Origin: Ligustrum vulgare
Lineage: Eukaryota; Streptophyta; Magnoliopsida; Lamiales; Oleaceae
Assembly: GCA_963555705.1 (NCBI GenBank)
Contig: OY743169.1
Span: forward strand, 11,036,014 to 11,100,013
Length of the DNA stretch: 64,000 nt
Direction: 5' to 3'
This document shows positions 20,599 to 31,565 of the stretch, piece by piece. Position 1 is the stretch's first letter. The number at the start of each line of letters is the position of its first letter. The notes under the pieces are model-generated. The model did not search any database. It saw nothing but the letters and a program-made list of their open reading frames with translations, and had not been told where the DNA came from. The position numbers and the translations under genes were made by a program.

Positions 20599-22587
20599 CT
20601 AGTGTTTCACCCGTGCGATGCACGACATCATGTCTAAACATATAATTGTTGCTTCAATATTTTCTAATTTTTTTTAATTATATGTCAAACATATGTATAA
20701 TAAAATAAATAGAAAAATAATAAAATGATACTGTAATTAATAGTGTTGCAATGTCTCCACTATACATTTTGAAAAACTTTTATATAAACTACATTTGTAG
20801 TTGAGTTTGTTTTATTTCCATCTTTGTCGCAAATGATCATCTTCAAACCACTGCGATTCGTCACTCTAGAGACTGCAAAGTACAACAGTTTATAGCTGAA
20901 ATCTGACTTCTTTAAATAAAGAAACCTTGAAAATATGTGCTTTAATTGGTTGTACCTTGAAAAAAAATTCAAGGTAAATTTTTCAATCTAACACCAAACA
21001 ATTACAAAAGGGGGAAATATTTTCCATGATTTGACATTTCCAAAGAAAATGACAGTGAATCAAACACATCCTAAATTGTTTCAGTGCATCCTCGAAAAAA
21101 AAATTTGTACCTCGCAAGATTGCTGTCAAGAAATTTTGCTTCAACAACTTTATTTCCAAGTTTTGTAACAATTAGTCTCGTACCATTACACATCACTACA
21201 AAGTGATCAACATTCCGCAACAATATAAAGATATAATTATTACATAATAAATTTGAAAATATTTTTTATTTGTACTCACAAAATAGGAGAAAACTTTTGT
21301 AACAAAAATTACATAAACTATTTAATTTAAAAAATAAATAATAAGAAATTAATAAACATAAAAATTCAATAAACCTAGGAAAATATAGTAGGGGGTCGAA
21401 TGTACAGTATAAACAACATGTAATATACAAATGCAATAGTCGTATATGAATTTATAATAATTCGTTCAAATTTAAAATTTCTAATTACAAAAGGATACAA
21501 AGTAAAAACAATGGTAAAAAATAATATGAAAAAATTGTAAATTAAAATAACATAAAGATTTAATCATTAAATAATAAGTTTGAAAATAATTTTTGTTTTT
21601 ACTTACAAAAAAAGGGAATTAATTTTAAAAATGTACATTCAATTATTGTTACAAAAATTACTTTAACTATTTAATTTTAAAAATAAAAAATAAAAATATT
21701 TTAAAAAATAAAGAATTTGATAAGTCTAGGTAAATATGGTAGTGGTTCGAATATAATGCAAATGTAAACTTAAATAGTCAACACATGAATTAATCAAATA
21801 GTTAACCATATTGTAATCAACATTTATTAGCCAAATAAATATTAATCAAATAGTTAACAACATTGTATTAACACACTGTGTTCATACTGAACCATTAAAT
21901 ATTAACCAAATAGTTAATTATATTGTAATCAAACATTTATTAACCAAATATAGTTAACATAAAGATTTAATCATTACATAATATAAACCCCTGTTTGGTA
22001 TTCATTAAAATTTAAAAAAAATATTTTTGTTATAGCATTCAGTATTAGTCACACATTTCAATATTAAAGTATTCTACACATAAATTCAATTTCTTTCATT
22101 TTCAACTACACAAAATCACATCAATCACTATTCAATTCAAAACATTTTAAAATAATGTACATCAAATTTGGAAATAATTTTTGTTCTTACTTAACAAAAA
22201 TAAAAGGGTGAATAATTTTAAAAATATACATCTAGAAAAGTGTTCCAACAAAAATTACTTTAACTATTTAATTTAAAATTTTAATAAACTTAGGTAAATA
22301 TAGTAGTGGTTTGAAAATAATCCAAATGCAAACTTAAATAGTCAAGCATTCATTAACCAAATAAATATTTATCAAATAATTAATCATATTGTAGTAAAAT
22401 ATTAATTAACCAAATTATGTTCGCACTATTTGTTCACATTAAACCACTAAATATTAACTAAATAGTTAAACCACATTGTGTTCACACCATATGTTCACAT
22501 TGAACCACTAAATATTAACTAAATAGTTAAATCACATTGTGTTTACACTAAATCACTACTTTACTTTTAAATAAAAAAAGATAAAGA
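20599..22587 (-). mobile_element. Helitron D, ~2 kb, with helicase remnant
   Basis: The 3' end is CTAG at 20599-20602 with hairpin CGTGCATCGCACGGG just inside. It abuts the first base of copy C (20598) with no intervening base. The 5' end is TCTTTATC at 22587. It contains decayed RepHel coding sequence near its 3' side and several repeats of an aaccactaaatattaa-type word (21890-22560). Confidence 0.7.
20755..21200 (-). pseudogene. Remnant of Helitron RepHel, C-terminal Pif1-type helicase part
   Basis: On the minus strand 20760-20972 reads ...YFAVSRVTNRSGLKMIICDK and then a DGNKTNSTTNVVYxxVF tail, the hallmark C-terminus of plant Helitron helicases (AxSRVTxRxGLKxLIC). Just upstream (21180 down to about 21110) the strand reads CNGTRLIVTKLGNKVVEAKF, another conserved stretch of the same protein, in a different frame. 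The segment between them, which should carry the TINKSQGQ-type motif, is scrambled. Rep and the helicase N-terminal motifs are absent. In intact elements this protein acts in the nucleus on single-stranded transposon DNA. This copy cannot encode it. Confidence 0.8.
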
Positions 22588-24216
22588 TTATAGTGTTTTG
22601 TTCAGGTCACACACACACATATATAATGTAATATATATATATATTATTTTTTACCTGATTTTTGAATTTTTTTTTAACTTATACCTTATAATTAAAATTG
22701 TGTATAGTAAACACATTATATATGTATTTTTTCCATAAAAATATTTGATCGAAACCAGCCGATCCAACTCAGGTCAATTTAGGATTGGTCATAATAATGA
22801 ATGGGTAGTGTCGTGTTGTGTTTAGCACGACCTCAGCTAGACCTCTGACTCCACAACTCACTAGGGCTACTATGGTATTTTTATTTGACATTTGACATCA
22901 CAAAATGAAAACTTTCTCACACTTCTATTTAAACAGGACAAATTTCTTAACCACGCCCATTTTGGCTACAATACAAAATACCCCGTATGGGGATAACTAT
23001 CCATTTTCTAATTCCAATTTGGTAAATGTTTAATCAAGTTGATCAACATGTTGGAACTTCTCTTCTCTACTAAAAATCACAATTCAATGTTTTTGGGCAG
23101 TAGTCCAGAACTATATTGCTTAGGGGGTTTGTAAAAATACTAAACTTTTGATATCATAATTGAAACTTACTTCATTTTCAATAATTATTCAAAAATACTT
23201 CAATTTTTTTTTGGGAAAAATATTGTTTTCTCTCAAGTATCTTGTGATACTTTAAAAGTGTCTTATCACAACATGATACTTGTGATTCTTTCAAATTTTT
23301 GATATCAAAGCCTGAAACTTTTTCAAATCATTATGATATTTAAAGCGAAATCTTGGTATCAGACATTAATACTTTACAGAATTGTTATGATACTTTGTCT
23401 GAGCAAATACATCATATGCACTATTCTGTTCCCCGTCTGCTATGTCACCGGCCAACGATCATGCACATTCACATTCACGCATTTTCATGTATAAAAGCCA
23501 CAAACACCGATCAACACCACAGCTACCAGCCCACCACGACTACCACGAAAACAACCACATTCTCAACACCACCATTTTCGACATTGTGCAACCACCACCA
23601 TCATTGCCAACCACTCCCTCAAAAAAAACATTACAGAACATATGCATTTCGTAAGTGATGGATCTTAAGCTAACACATGAGATAAATGTCAATTGTACGA
23701 TAAAGACCATCATCCAAGGGCGATGCATACTCAGGAACAGGAACAGCAACAACAAGGGACTGAAACTTGGGGAGCTTTAGATTAACGTTTGGGCAACCTT
23801 CGCAAATGGTAAATCTCCACCGTAAATGCCGCAGCCTCCAGTTCGGCTTGCTGGTAGATTTGGATGAGATAAAGATAGAAGCACTTTGAGGTGACGAAGG
23901 ATGGCCAGGGAAGAAGACGAGCAACAATGGTGGTAGGCAGTCATTGGGGGAAGAAGGTTGAGAAGTTACATATTTTTCATTTTTTTCTCCTCAGGCAGTA
24001 GTTTTCAATTATGATTTAAAATCTAGGTACACAACGCAATTTTCCCTATTGCTGAACACTTTCCTTATGGGCCAAACTAGAAATATTTAACAACTAAATA
24101 TAATCCATATCATCCATGTATCTAGAAGCATAAACTTTAATGGAAATTACACTCTTACATGCTTTATAATTTTCAAATTCAAAAATCCAATTTATGATTT
24201 ATTTATTCAAAATCTA

Positions 24217-24217
<1 letters not shown>
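22588..24217. other. Spacer, no gene assigned
   Basis: The interrupted GGTCACA repeat resumes at 22588. 22790-22870 is a mixed-composition patch. Short overlapping frames exist on both strands at 23353-23927. The minus one (23670-23927, about 85 residues) is the most gene-like, but I recognise no domain and see no splice context. (CA/TA)n occurs at 22611-22650. Confidence 0.4.
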
Positions 24218-24267
<50 letters not shown>

Positions 24268-24315
24268 CAACTAACCCACCCAACCTCATAGAATCCAACC
24301 CTATCATGTAATTCA

Positions 24316-24351
<36 letters not shown>

Positions 24352-24405
24352 CAACTAACCCACCCAACCTCATAGGATCCAACCTTGTCATGTAATTCAA
24401 TTAAC
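24218..24405. repeat. (AAT)n runs with an ~88-bp tandem duplication
   Basis: Two copies of AATAATAAT...aacaactaacccacccaacctcatag-atccaacc-tgtcatgtaattcaatta lie side by side (about 24218-24318 and 24319-24405). They differ mainly in the number of AAT units. Confidence 0.8.
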
Positions 24406-24659
24406 TAAATTATTTCCAAATCCTCCCCCTGTCTCCCACAGACCTACATTGCCAATTGGCCAATTATTGTTGTCGCTCATCGTCGTCGAACACCCACCAT
24501 CGCCATAACCCATAGATAAATGTGACATGTGAGATTAGGGTGGAAGAATCCTAAACAAGATGATGCATAGCGTCGATTATGCGAGATGAAGGAGGTGACA
24601 TATTTGGGGAGCTGGAGGTAGATGTTGACGACAGTGGGGGCACTACAACAAATATAGCC

Positions 24660-25078
24660 TACGGAAACGCACAAAAAATATTGCAAAAGACCTTTTACAA
24701 CGTTCATGTGCATGTTGCAAATCGCAGTGTTGTCATAGAGGGAAATGATACGGCAACGTTCATTGCGTGTTGCAAAAGGATGAATTGCGCGTTGCGGTAG
24801 AACTTTGGTAACGTTTACTACGTGTTGCGATAGACCTTTGGCAACATTCATTGCACGTTGCCGTTGATACTTTTGGCAACGTTCATTTCGTATTGCAGTA
24901 GACCTTTAGCAACATTCTTTGCAAGTTGCGCTAGATACTTTTGGCAACACTCATTGCGCGTTGCCATTGATACTTTTGGCAACACTCTTTGCGCGTTGCC
25001 GTTGATACTTTTGACGACACTCTTTGCGCGTTGCCTTTGATACTTTTATCAACACTCATTGCGCGTTGCCGTTGATTT
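24660..25078. repeat. CACTA left sub-terminal repeat array (TTTGGCAACnnTCATTGCGCGTTGC)
   Basis: About eleven copies at 30-40-bp spacing of GTTGCCGTTGATACTTTTGGCAACACTCATTGCGC and variants. The short frames here (24579-25149) are by-products of the array. Confidence 0.85.
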
Positions 25079-26616
25079 TTAACATTTTTTTTAAATTTTT
25101 TTTGTAAATCAATATAGATAATTCCACTAATAACCAACAAATTTCTCAAACATATATGTAATATGTAAAATATGAAATACGCGTGCTATAAAAATAAATC
25201 AAGTATTCAAAATAAAATGCAATAACATTTTAAAAAAAATTATACCACATATATTTTAATATTAAACAAAAATTACGGTACTTTGTTCTCCTACATTAAA
25301 ACAAAATCTGCAATATAAGTTTTTCACCTATTTGATTGCACATCTAAAGTTTGACATTTACTATCCCTCTAAATTGCAACAGTGTCTCTAGCAGACCGGC
25401 AGTTATACAAAAATGAGTTACTATCACCATTTTCAACACGAATCATCATTAAAGATGAGTACTTCCCTGATTTCTGATAACTAGCTTGAACCGTGCACAT
25501 GACAAACCATCACAAAAACTATAAAATTGACTTTTACTTGCAAAGACATTATAAAAGTTTAATCATCAGGACTCCAACTGCACTGAATTCAAAAATGTAG
25601 AAATAAATCATACTAAATATTAAAATTATCATTTTATATTGTAAAACTTTACAGAAATTTGGACAAAAGTCTCCCTATAAATTGGACTTAGTCAATCTGT
25701 GGAGGGATATCACAACTACCATAATACTTTAAAATATCTTTTAAACCATCAAAATAAAAACTCATTCATCATTAAACTACAATCAAATCAATCCAAAATC
25801 CACCCCCAACTACACACCAACAATAATCTAGAATCAATACTCATCACAACCAAAATCAACTCACACAATCTCACCTCCTCATTTTTTGTCATCCTCTTTG
25901 TCTACCTACAAAAATCTTTTCAAAATTGACAGATAGATAAAGCCACACTATCCTTTAAATCTTGAAAGCTCATAATAATGAGAGAGCTACAAAGCATATG
26001 GGCTTTACGAAATACATGAAGAAAACTTTCGTTTAATATTTATGGAAAGACCATCAATATGTTCATTTACTTATGCTGGCCACTAGCCAAAATACATTGA
26101 AATAGTCATCATTCACAAATTGACATTGCCCATCAATCTCAAATAAACAAATAAACTAAATATCAGCATATAACCCCAAAAAGTTAGGGAATCAGATTTC
26201 CTGTCTAAAATAGAGATAAGTGAATAATTTGATGCATGTAAAAATGCACACAATAATAGATAGCTAATCTCCACAACCTCTTTATTAGTACCCTGACTGC
26301 ATATCCAACTTCAAGAATAATCTCATGCTTAGTGGAGAGAGATTATCAGATAGGGCCAATTTGGTACAAGTTAAGTATCTCGTTGAATGTCCTAAGAAAA
26401 ATTAGAAATAAGTGGCTTACAGCACCTACTATTTTGTGGTATTTTCCAATTTTATCGTCATCCTGCTGTATACATATGATATAACTACCAACATTTCAGC
26501 CAGAAGAGAGAAAGAATGCAAAATTCTGGGAAAGTGAAATAAAAATTGAGATGTTCGATTTCTTAGCATTATTTGTTTTTCAAAAGATCTATCTATAATG
26601 CCAGAGAGAGGTTAAC

Positions 26617-26730
26617 CTTTTCCCAGAAAACAGAGGATCCTTGTCGGAACATGAGTGGTAATGTGCTGTAATAATCAATAATTCCAGATAGCCGCATAAG
26701 AAGTTCATTTTTCTCTTGAGTTTGAGTACC
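26617..26730 (-). pseudogene. THG1-like: Captured exon resembling tRNA-His guanylyltransferase (THG1)
   Basis: Minus strand, bounded by TTCTGTAG| acceptor and |GTTAACC donor, exactly 38 codons. It begins GTQTQEKNELL and ends LPLMFRQGSSVFWEK. Both match the C-terminal catalytic half of eukaryotic THG1, the enzyme that adds G-1 to tRNA-His (family pattern KGTQTxEKNELL ... LPxxFRxGSSVFR). The piece between (RLSGIIDYYST) departs from the usual QQFGIxYN. Flanking THG1 exons were not found, so this is a one-exon fragment. It lies 0.5 kb beyond the LHCA5-like fragment, same orientation, within the CACTA element. Confidence 0.65.
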
Positions 26731-27225
26731 CTACAGAACAGAAGATGGATATATATATATATAAAATTGAGAACCAGTTATTTGGTATTGGTGTGAGTAC
26801 ATTATAACGGTCTATCTATGTAAATTCTAAGTATTGTTGTCTATAGAATGAATTGATCAAATTGATTTTTTGGTTCACAAGGAATAAACGGTTTGTGGAT
26901 TTCGAAGGATGAAAAAATTTCAACCCGGTGTGATTAATAAGATTTTGTGGTGGCATAAATGTAGGCATTTTGAAATTTTATCCAGTATAAAGTTTTATTT
27001 TTCTCCGAGATTTCTTTGTGGTGGCCTATATAGGAACATTGAATCTTAGTTTTGGTATTTTAATAAATAAATTCCAGGTAACACACAATTATCCTATATT
27101 CAAAGCAAAATCTGTTGAAATAAAACAATTTTAAAAGTTTCCCCATAATAAAAATTGTTCCTTGCAACAGGAAACTTCACCTGTTATGGAACATAAATAT
27201 TACGTACATAGGAACCAATGAAGAT

Positions 27226-28923
27226 TTAAGAACCAGATCCAGCAAGTGTTTGAATGATTGTTTTATGCCAGGGTTTCACGGATTGTAGGTTCAGCTCCCG
27301 AGGTTTCTCGCCTCTAGGTAGCTTACCTCTCATTCATTGGCCGGCAAAGCAGAACAACTGGCACACACGCACGCTGATGAGTAGGATGTAAGGAAAATAC
27401 CTGCAATATGATCATATCATTAGAGCACTTCATGGTAAAATAGGCCAACTGCCTAGCTGTTGCCGACCCGTCGAGCCGAATGGGGAGATAAGCATTTTCA
27501 CTGCGTGACATTCTCCCCCATTCGAATCCGTTTACGTCCTCGTAGCGGGAAGTGAGCTTCGTATCAACACGCACTCCTCAATTGCAGAATTAAACGGCAC
27601 CATCCCCTCATGGACGAGCATTCACACGGTGGTCCTCCCACACTTGCTCGCTGTAACTCGTATATAGCGCCTCCAACACCAACCTTCACCATTTGCCCCC
27701 ATAAGCAGTAGTTCTTCAGTGGACGGCCTCCAGCCGCAGCGCCTCCAGCACATGTCGAAGCACATACCCACTACATTCTCGTAGGTCCTGCAAAATCCGC
27801 TCCTCAAAACTCATTCAAAAGTAATCGCGCAACGCTGCCCAGCACACCCATCTTCCCCACAGCTTCCTTCTTCGTGTTCCGCATGCTTGCCGACACGATC
27901 CGTGGCCCAAAATCTTTTCTCCGCAAGAATTCATGTCATTGATCTTCGCAAGACCAACAACGCATTCAAGCGGTCCCGCTCTGATACCAACTTTCACGGA
28001 TCGCGGGTTTAGCTCCCGAGGTTTCTCGCCCTAGGTAGCTTATCTCTCATTCATTGGCCGGCAAGGCAGAACAACTGGCACACACAAACGCTGATGAGTA
28101 GGATGTAAGGGAAATACCTGCAATATGATCATATCATTAGAGCACTTCATGGTAAAATAGGCCAACCGCCTAGCTGTTTCCGACTTGCCGAACCGAATGG
28201 GGAGATAAGCATTTTCACTGCATGACACAGGGATTGGAGAGATGCTCTATGAGATTGTCAATAGGGCCAACATGTGTAATATTAGCTTGAACGAAAATTC
28301 CGAGCACGGCCACCATCGCTAACCGTCCTACAAAAACAGAAAAGGAAAAATTGAAACAAGTAGGAAAGTGTTAAAATATAGAATAGAAAAGAGAGGCAAA
28401 GAATGAAAGTCATTAAGCAGCCAAATAGACCATTTTTAATCTCTTTCACCTTCCATTCTTGAGCTTCCTTTATATCTTTAGCAAGCCTAAGAGGATTTAG
28501 CAAAGGACCACCAGGGTACCTATTGAAAACACAACAAGATTTAATATTTGAACCATTTTAAGTAAAAGTATTCTTTTATTTACAAGAATGTAATCAACAA
28601 CACACCCTTCAAATTCTTAACAAAAAACACTAGTTACTAATGCAGATGAAGATTACCCAGGTTCGAGCCCTTCTAGTGCTGCTTCTAACCAGAAGAAAGA
28701 CCTCTTTTTAGCTTGAGATCCAGGATTTCTGAAATCCATGTATCTTTTGGTTTCTACAAATCTGCAAAAGATATATAAGAACTTTTATCTCTGGACTAGG
28801 TTTTTTAAAATGCCATCAAACCATATAGTAAGAGAATTAGGATTTTACCCCATTAATAGAAGCTGAATAATAACTAAAGTTCTGGTGCTAGCAAAATCAA
28901 ACTTGGTTGCACCAGCTTCATAC
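27226..28923 (-). pseudogene. LHCA5-like: Captured 3' half of an LHCA5-like photosystem I antenna gene, split by a TRIM
   Basis: Four minus-strand exons with correct GT-AG borders and matching phases: 28849-28923 (YEAGATKFDFASTRTLVIIQ...LMG), 28657-28761 (FVETKRYMDFRNPGSQ...EGLEPG), 28431-28519 (YPGGPLLNPLRLAKDIKEAQ...KEIKNG) and 28327-28228 continued at 27273-27226 ([20 protein letters not shown]...HLSNPWHKTIIQTLAGSGS, stop TAA 27226-27228). These are the second half of a chlorophyll a/b-binding protein, including the third transmembrane helix with its conserved E-x2-NGRLAM chlorophyll/ion-pair motif. The closest I recall is LHCA5, a minor LHCI antenna protein of thylakoids. Transit peptide, first helix and 5' exons are absent. 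A family Gly is Arg in NPLRLA. Removing the TRIM and one TSD copy restores the last exon, so coding was intact when the TRIM inserted. Confidence 0.85.
27274..28227 (-). mobile_element. TRIM retrotransposon (954 bp), TSD CAGGG
   Basis: Two direct LTR copies, 27274-27510 (237 bp) and 27992-28227 (236 bp), begin TTTCACGGAT and end GTGACA/ATGACA on the plus strand, flanked by CAGGG at 27269-27273 and 28228-28232. On the minus strand the 5' LTR (right copy) is followed within two bases by TGGTATCAGAGC (plus 27978-27989), the initiator-Met tRNA primer site. The 3' LTR is preceded by a GAATGGGGGAGAA purine tract (plus 27511-27523). The internal region is under 500 bp and lacks gag or pol motifs, so this is a terminal-repeat retrotransposon in miniature. 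It sits in the last exon of the LHCA5-like fragment. Small open frames inside (27323-28228) are not proteins. Confidence 0.9.
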
Positions 28924-29889
28924 CTGATAGACCATTATATATATATATATATATATATATTCAAATTTTATTATAGTTTTATTCACAATCCTTCTGCCTC
29001 TAAACATAATCTATGAGAACCAGTTAAACTCAGATCGTAAAACATTAAAAAACCCAGCCCCCTAAAAGTTGATTTACAAACTACACTATCAAAGCCCATA
29101 TATAGTAAAATAACAAACAAAGTCAAACTCCCTTATTTATCAAGATTTCAATCAACTATAGATGCCTTTGTAAATTAAACTACTAATTAAGGAATTTCGG
29201 AAACGGAAAATTACTATAAATTTAGAAATTACATAAATAGATACATGTATTCCATATACATACAAAATCACACTACTAAATCTCCACTTCTAACAGAAAA
29301 TTCAAAATTTAACAAAACTTGAAATCTGAAATTTCACATTATACCTCAAACTTCGCCCAAACATATAACTAAGCCACTAATAAATCAAAGTTTCAAAATT
29401 TGAAATTAATTTGCATAATTTAAAAATCTGAAATATCACGCATACATACATTTACTGTATCACTAAATTGAAAAATCACATATATGTATAATATATAGAT
29501 ACACACACATCAATAAATACATATTTGTGTGCGAGTGAGTGTAAGACTGCATATGTGTATGCGTGCGTGTTCGAGTGCGTGTGTGCGCAGGGTGGGGAGA
29601 AGAGGGGCTTTACCGTAGTGATGGAGTGGTCGTGGTGGTGTGAGGTTGCTAGCGTCGTGGTGATGGTAGCGAAGTTGGTTCCTGTCGAGAGTGATGGAGG
29701 CGAGAGAAGAGGGGAGACTGAGCGGCGAGAGGGACAGGGACCGAGAGTGAGAGAGGACCAAGTGATCAAAGTCGGGTATGAGGTATTTAGGTTTAGGATT
29801 AAGATTTAGGTTTTGTCATTCAAAATTTGCAATGTAGCCCCCAACTCTCGTCATTTGTTAAAAAAGTCCCATAACTTTAGATAATGTGA

Positions 29890-30155
29890 AGTTTTTCCCT
29901 AATTAAACCCTTTGGCAACATTCGTCTGCGTGTTGCGAAATGGTACCTTTTGGTAACATTCACTGTGCGTTGCGAAAGGGTACCCATTTCGCAATGCGCA
30001 CTGAACGTTGCGAAAGGGTACCCTTTGGCAACATTCGCCTGCGAGTTGCGAAAGGGTACCCTTTGGCAATGTTCATTGCGCGTTGCGAAATGGGTACCCT
30101 TTGGCAACGTTCACTGTGCGTTGTGAACGTTACCAAAGACAAATATTTTTGCAAC
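29890..30155. repeat. CACTA inner sub-terminal repeat array
   Basis: Copies of TTTGGCAACATTCGCCTGCGAGTTGCGAAAGGGTACCC in both orientations. This array is preceded at 29600-29880 by a GC-rich leader-like block that has a relative at 30340-30590, so the right end of the element appears duplicated. Confidence 0.75.
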
Positions 30156-30599
30156 GCGCAAGGAACACCATATGAAAGGGCTTGGGAGGAATAACTCGAA
30201 AACTGTAATTGACATAATTTTCTGCGGAGATTATTTTCTCAAAAATTTGCTCCAATTGGTGTGATTGGTGATATCAACTATCAAATTCTTCTTCTCAGAA
30301 ACCAAAAACAAATACTCACCTCCTCCCATAACTTGGACTCCTGCGGCGTTGAGGACTAGGGCTGCAGGGGAAGGAGGCAGAGCGAGGGGAAGGAGAGCAG
30401 AGGGCTTACCAGTGTTTAGCGTGATTGGTGGTTGGCGGTGATGGGTGGCGAGGTCGGAAACCGAGAGTCCGGGGGGGGGGGAGCGATGGTATCGAGTTGA
30501 GAGAGAGACGAGAGTGATGGTTTGAAAGGCTTTAGGTTTTGATTTTTAACTTTATATGGTAATTTGTAATTTGATCCCTCATTTCTCTTCATGTGAACA

Positions 30600-30890
30600 A
30601 GTCCCAAAATCATTGTGAACGTTGCAAAAGGGTACCTTTGGAAACGCGCAGTGCGCGTTGCCAAAGACAAATCTTTTGGCAACGTGCAATGAACATTGTA
30701 AAAGGCTAATCTTTTTGCAACACGCAATGAACGTTGCAAAAGGCTATAATTAGCAACATTCACTTGCTGAATGTTGCTAAATGTTAAATAAATCAACCAA
30801 TGGCAACATGCAACCACTGAATATTGCGGTAGACCCCTTTTAGCAACATGCAATTATCGAATATTGCCGTTTGCATATTGCAAAAGGTTA
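30600..30890. repeat. CACTA right sub-terminal repeat array
   Basis: GTTGCAAAAGGCTAATCTTTTTGCAACACGCAATGAACG-type units, mostly inverted relative to the left array, run up to the right terminus. Confidence 0.8.
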
Positions 30891-30907
30891 TTTTTCTTGT
30901 AGTGGGG

Positions 30908-31565
30908 GCTTGGTCAAAAGTACCGACAAATTGTGCAAGAGAGTCCAAAGGTAAGGAAAATTTTGAGTCAATTATCCTAGGTATTAGATTATTTTCTTGT
31001 CACTCATGAGGGATTGTTCAGTGTTGTACAAATGTAAATAATTGAAGTAAAAAGTAGAATTATTGTTTCAACACTTCTGCTTTAGTTTCTCCCATTAGTG
31101 TATAATATACAACAATAACCAGTTAGTTTTTTTTTCTCCCTTCCTTAAACTTCACATCTTGTCTTAAAAAAAGGGTCAAACTAATCCCAAAAATAAAAAA
31201 ATTTTAATTGGGCTCAAAGGGTTAAAGACATGTAATTATAACTTGCTAGTCAAATATTTCATGCATTTTTACTTGGACAAATTAAATAAAAACCTTCATA
31301 TAAAGTTAATAATTCAAAAATAAGGGTTGAAGTTTTGTTTTTATTTCTCAGGTGATAAAAGACCAAACAACCATTGCCAATTTGCCACCATTCGGTTCAC
31401 ATCCGCATATTTTTTTCATTTGAGGGGAGCATCAAGAAAATTACCAAATCGTCATACAATAGACCCCAAAAATGAGATGTTCCCGAATTGCCCCTGTAGT
31501 CCAATACCTTCTACCGCTCTTGCGGGTAGATACGATTATGGTTGGGTATGGTGTAGTTAAGTGGG
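30908..31565. other. Spacer, no gene
   Basis: Ordinary AT-rich sequence. The 77-codon frame at 31327-31560 has no recognisable feature. Confidence 0.4.

Larger units (their letters stand above)
17959..22587 (-). mobile_element. Tandem Helitron array, minus orientation
   Basis: At the left edge, minus-strand reading ends in the hairpin CGTGCATTGCACGGG, GTGAAATA and CTAG (17959-17962), flanked by A at 17958 (T on the element strand). At the right edge the element begins with TC (TCTTTATC...) at 22587, next to T at 22588. Flanking bases rejoin as ATTAC-A|T-TATAGTG, matching the uninterrupted repeat copy near 17275-17289 (attacgtcatagtg) apart from two transitions, so the insertion lies exactly between A and T as Helitrons require. 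Inside are further 5' starts (TCTATACTATATAT or TCTAAACTATATAT) at 19191, 19808, about 20060 and 20598, and 3' hairpins near 19195, 20065 and 20599, giving at least four members arranged head to tail. Confidence 0.75.
24641..30904. mobile_element. Complete non-autonomous CACTA element carrying host-gene exons, TSD GGG
   Basis: The left terminus is CACTACAACAAATATAGCC at 24641; the right terminus is ...ATTTTTCTTGTAGTG ending at 30904. GGG flanks both sides (24638-24640, 30905-30907). Both sub-terminal regions carry arrays of a GGCAACGTTCATTGCGCGTTGC-type repeat, as expected for the TNPA-binding regions of CACTA elements. No transposase is present. The middle instead holds a tRNA-His guanylyltransferase-like exon, the 3' half of an LHCA5-like gene and a TRIM insertion. 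Copies with captured host sequence are called Pack-CACTA or transduplication elements. At 6.26 kb it would depend on a transposase made elsewhere. Confidence 0.85.

Noticed and set aside
23670..23927. Possible gene fragment on the minus strand
   Set aside because: Open and not low-complexity, but no known domain, splice signals or start; too weak to call.
24477..25149. Several overlapping frames near the CACTA-1 left end
   Set aside because: They read the sub-terminal repeat array in different frames and strands.
29476..30194. Frames of 64-97 codons on both strands
   Set aside because: Products of GC-rich leader and sub-terminal repeats of the CACTA element.
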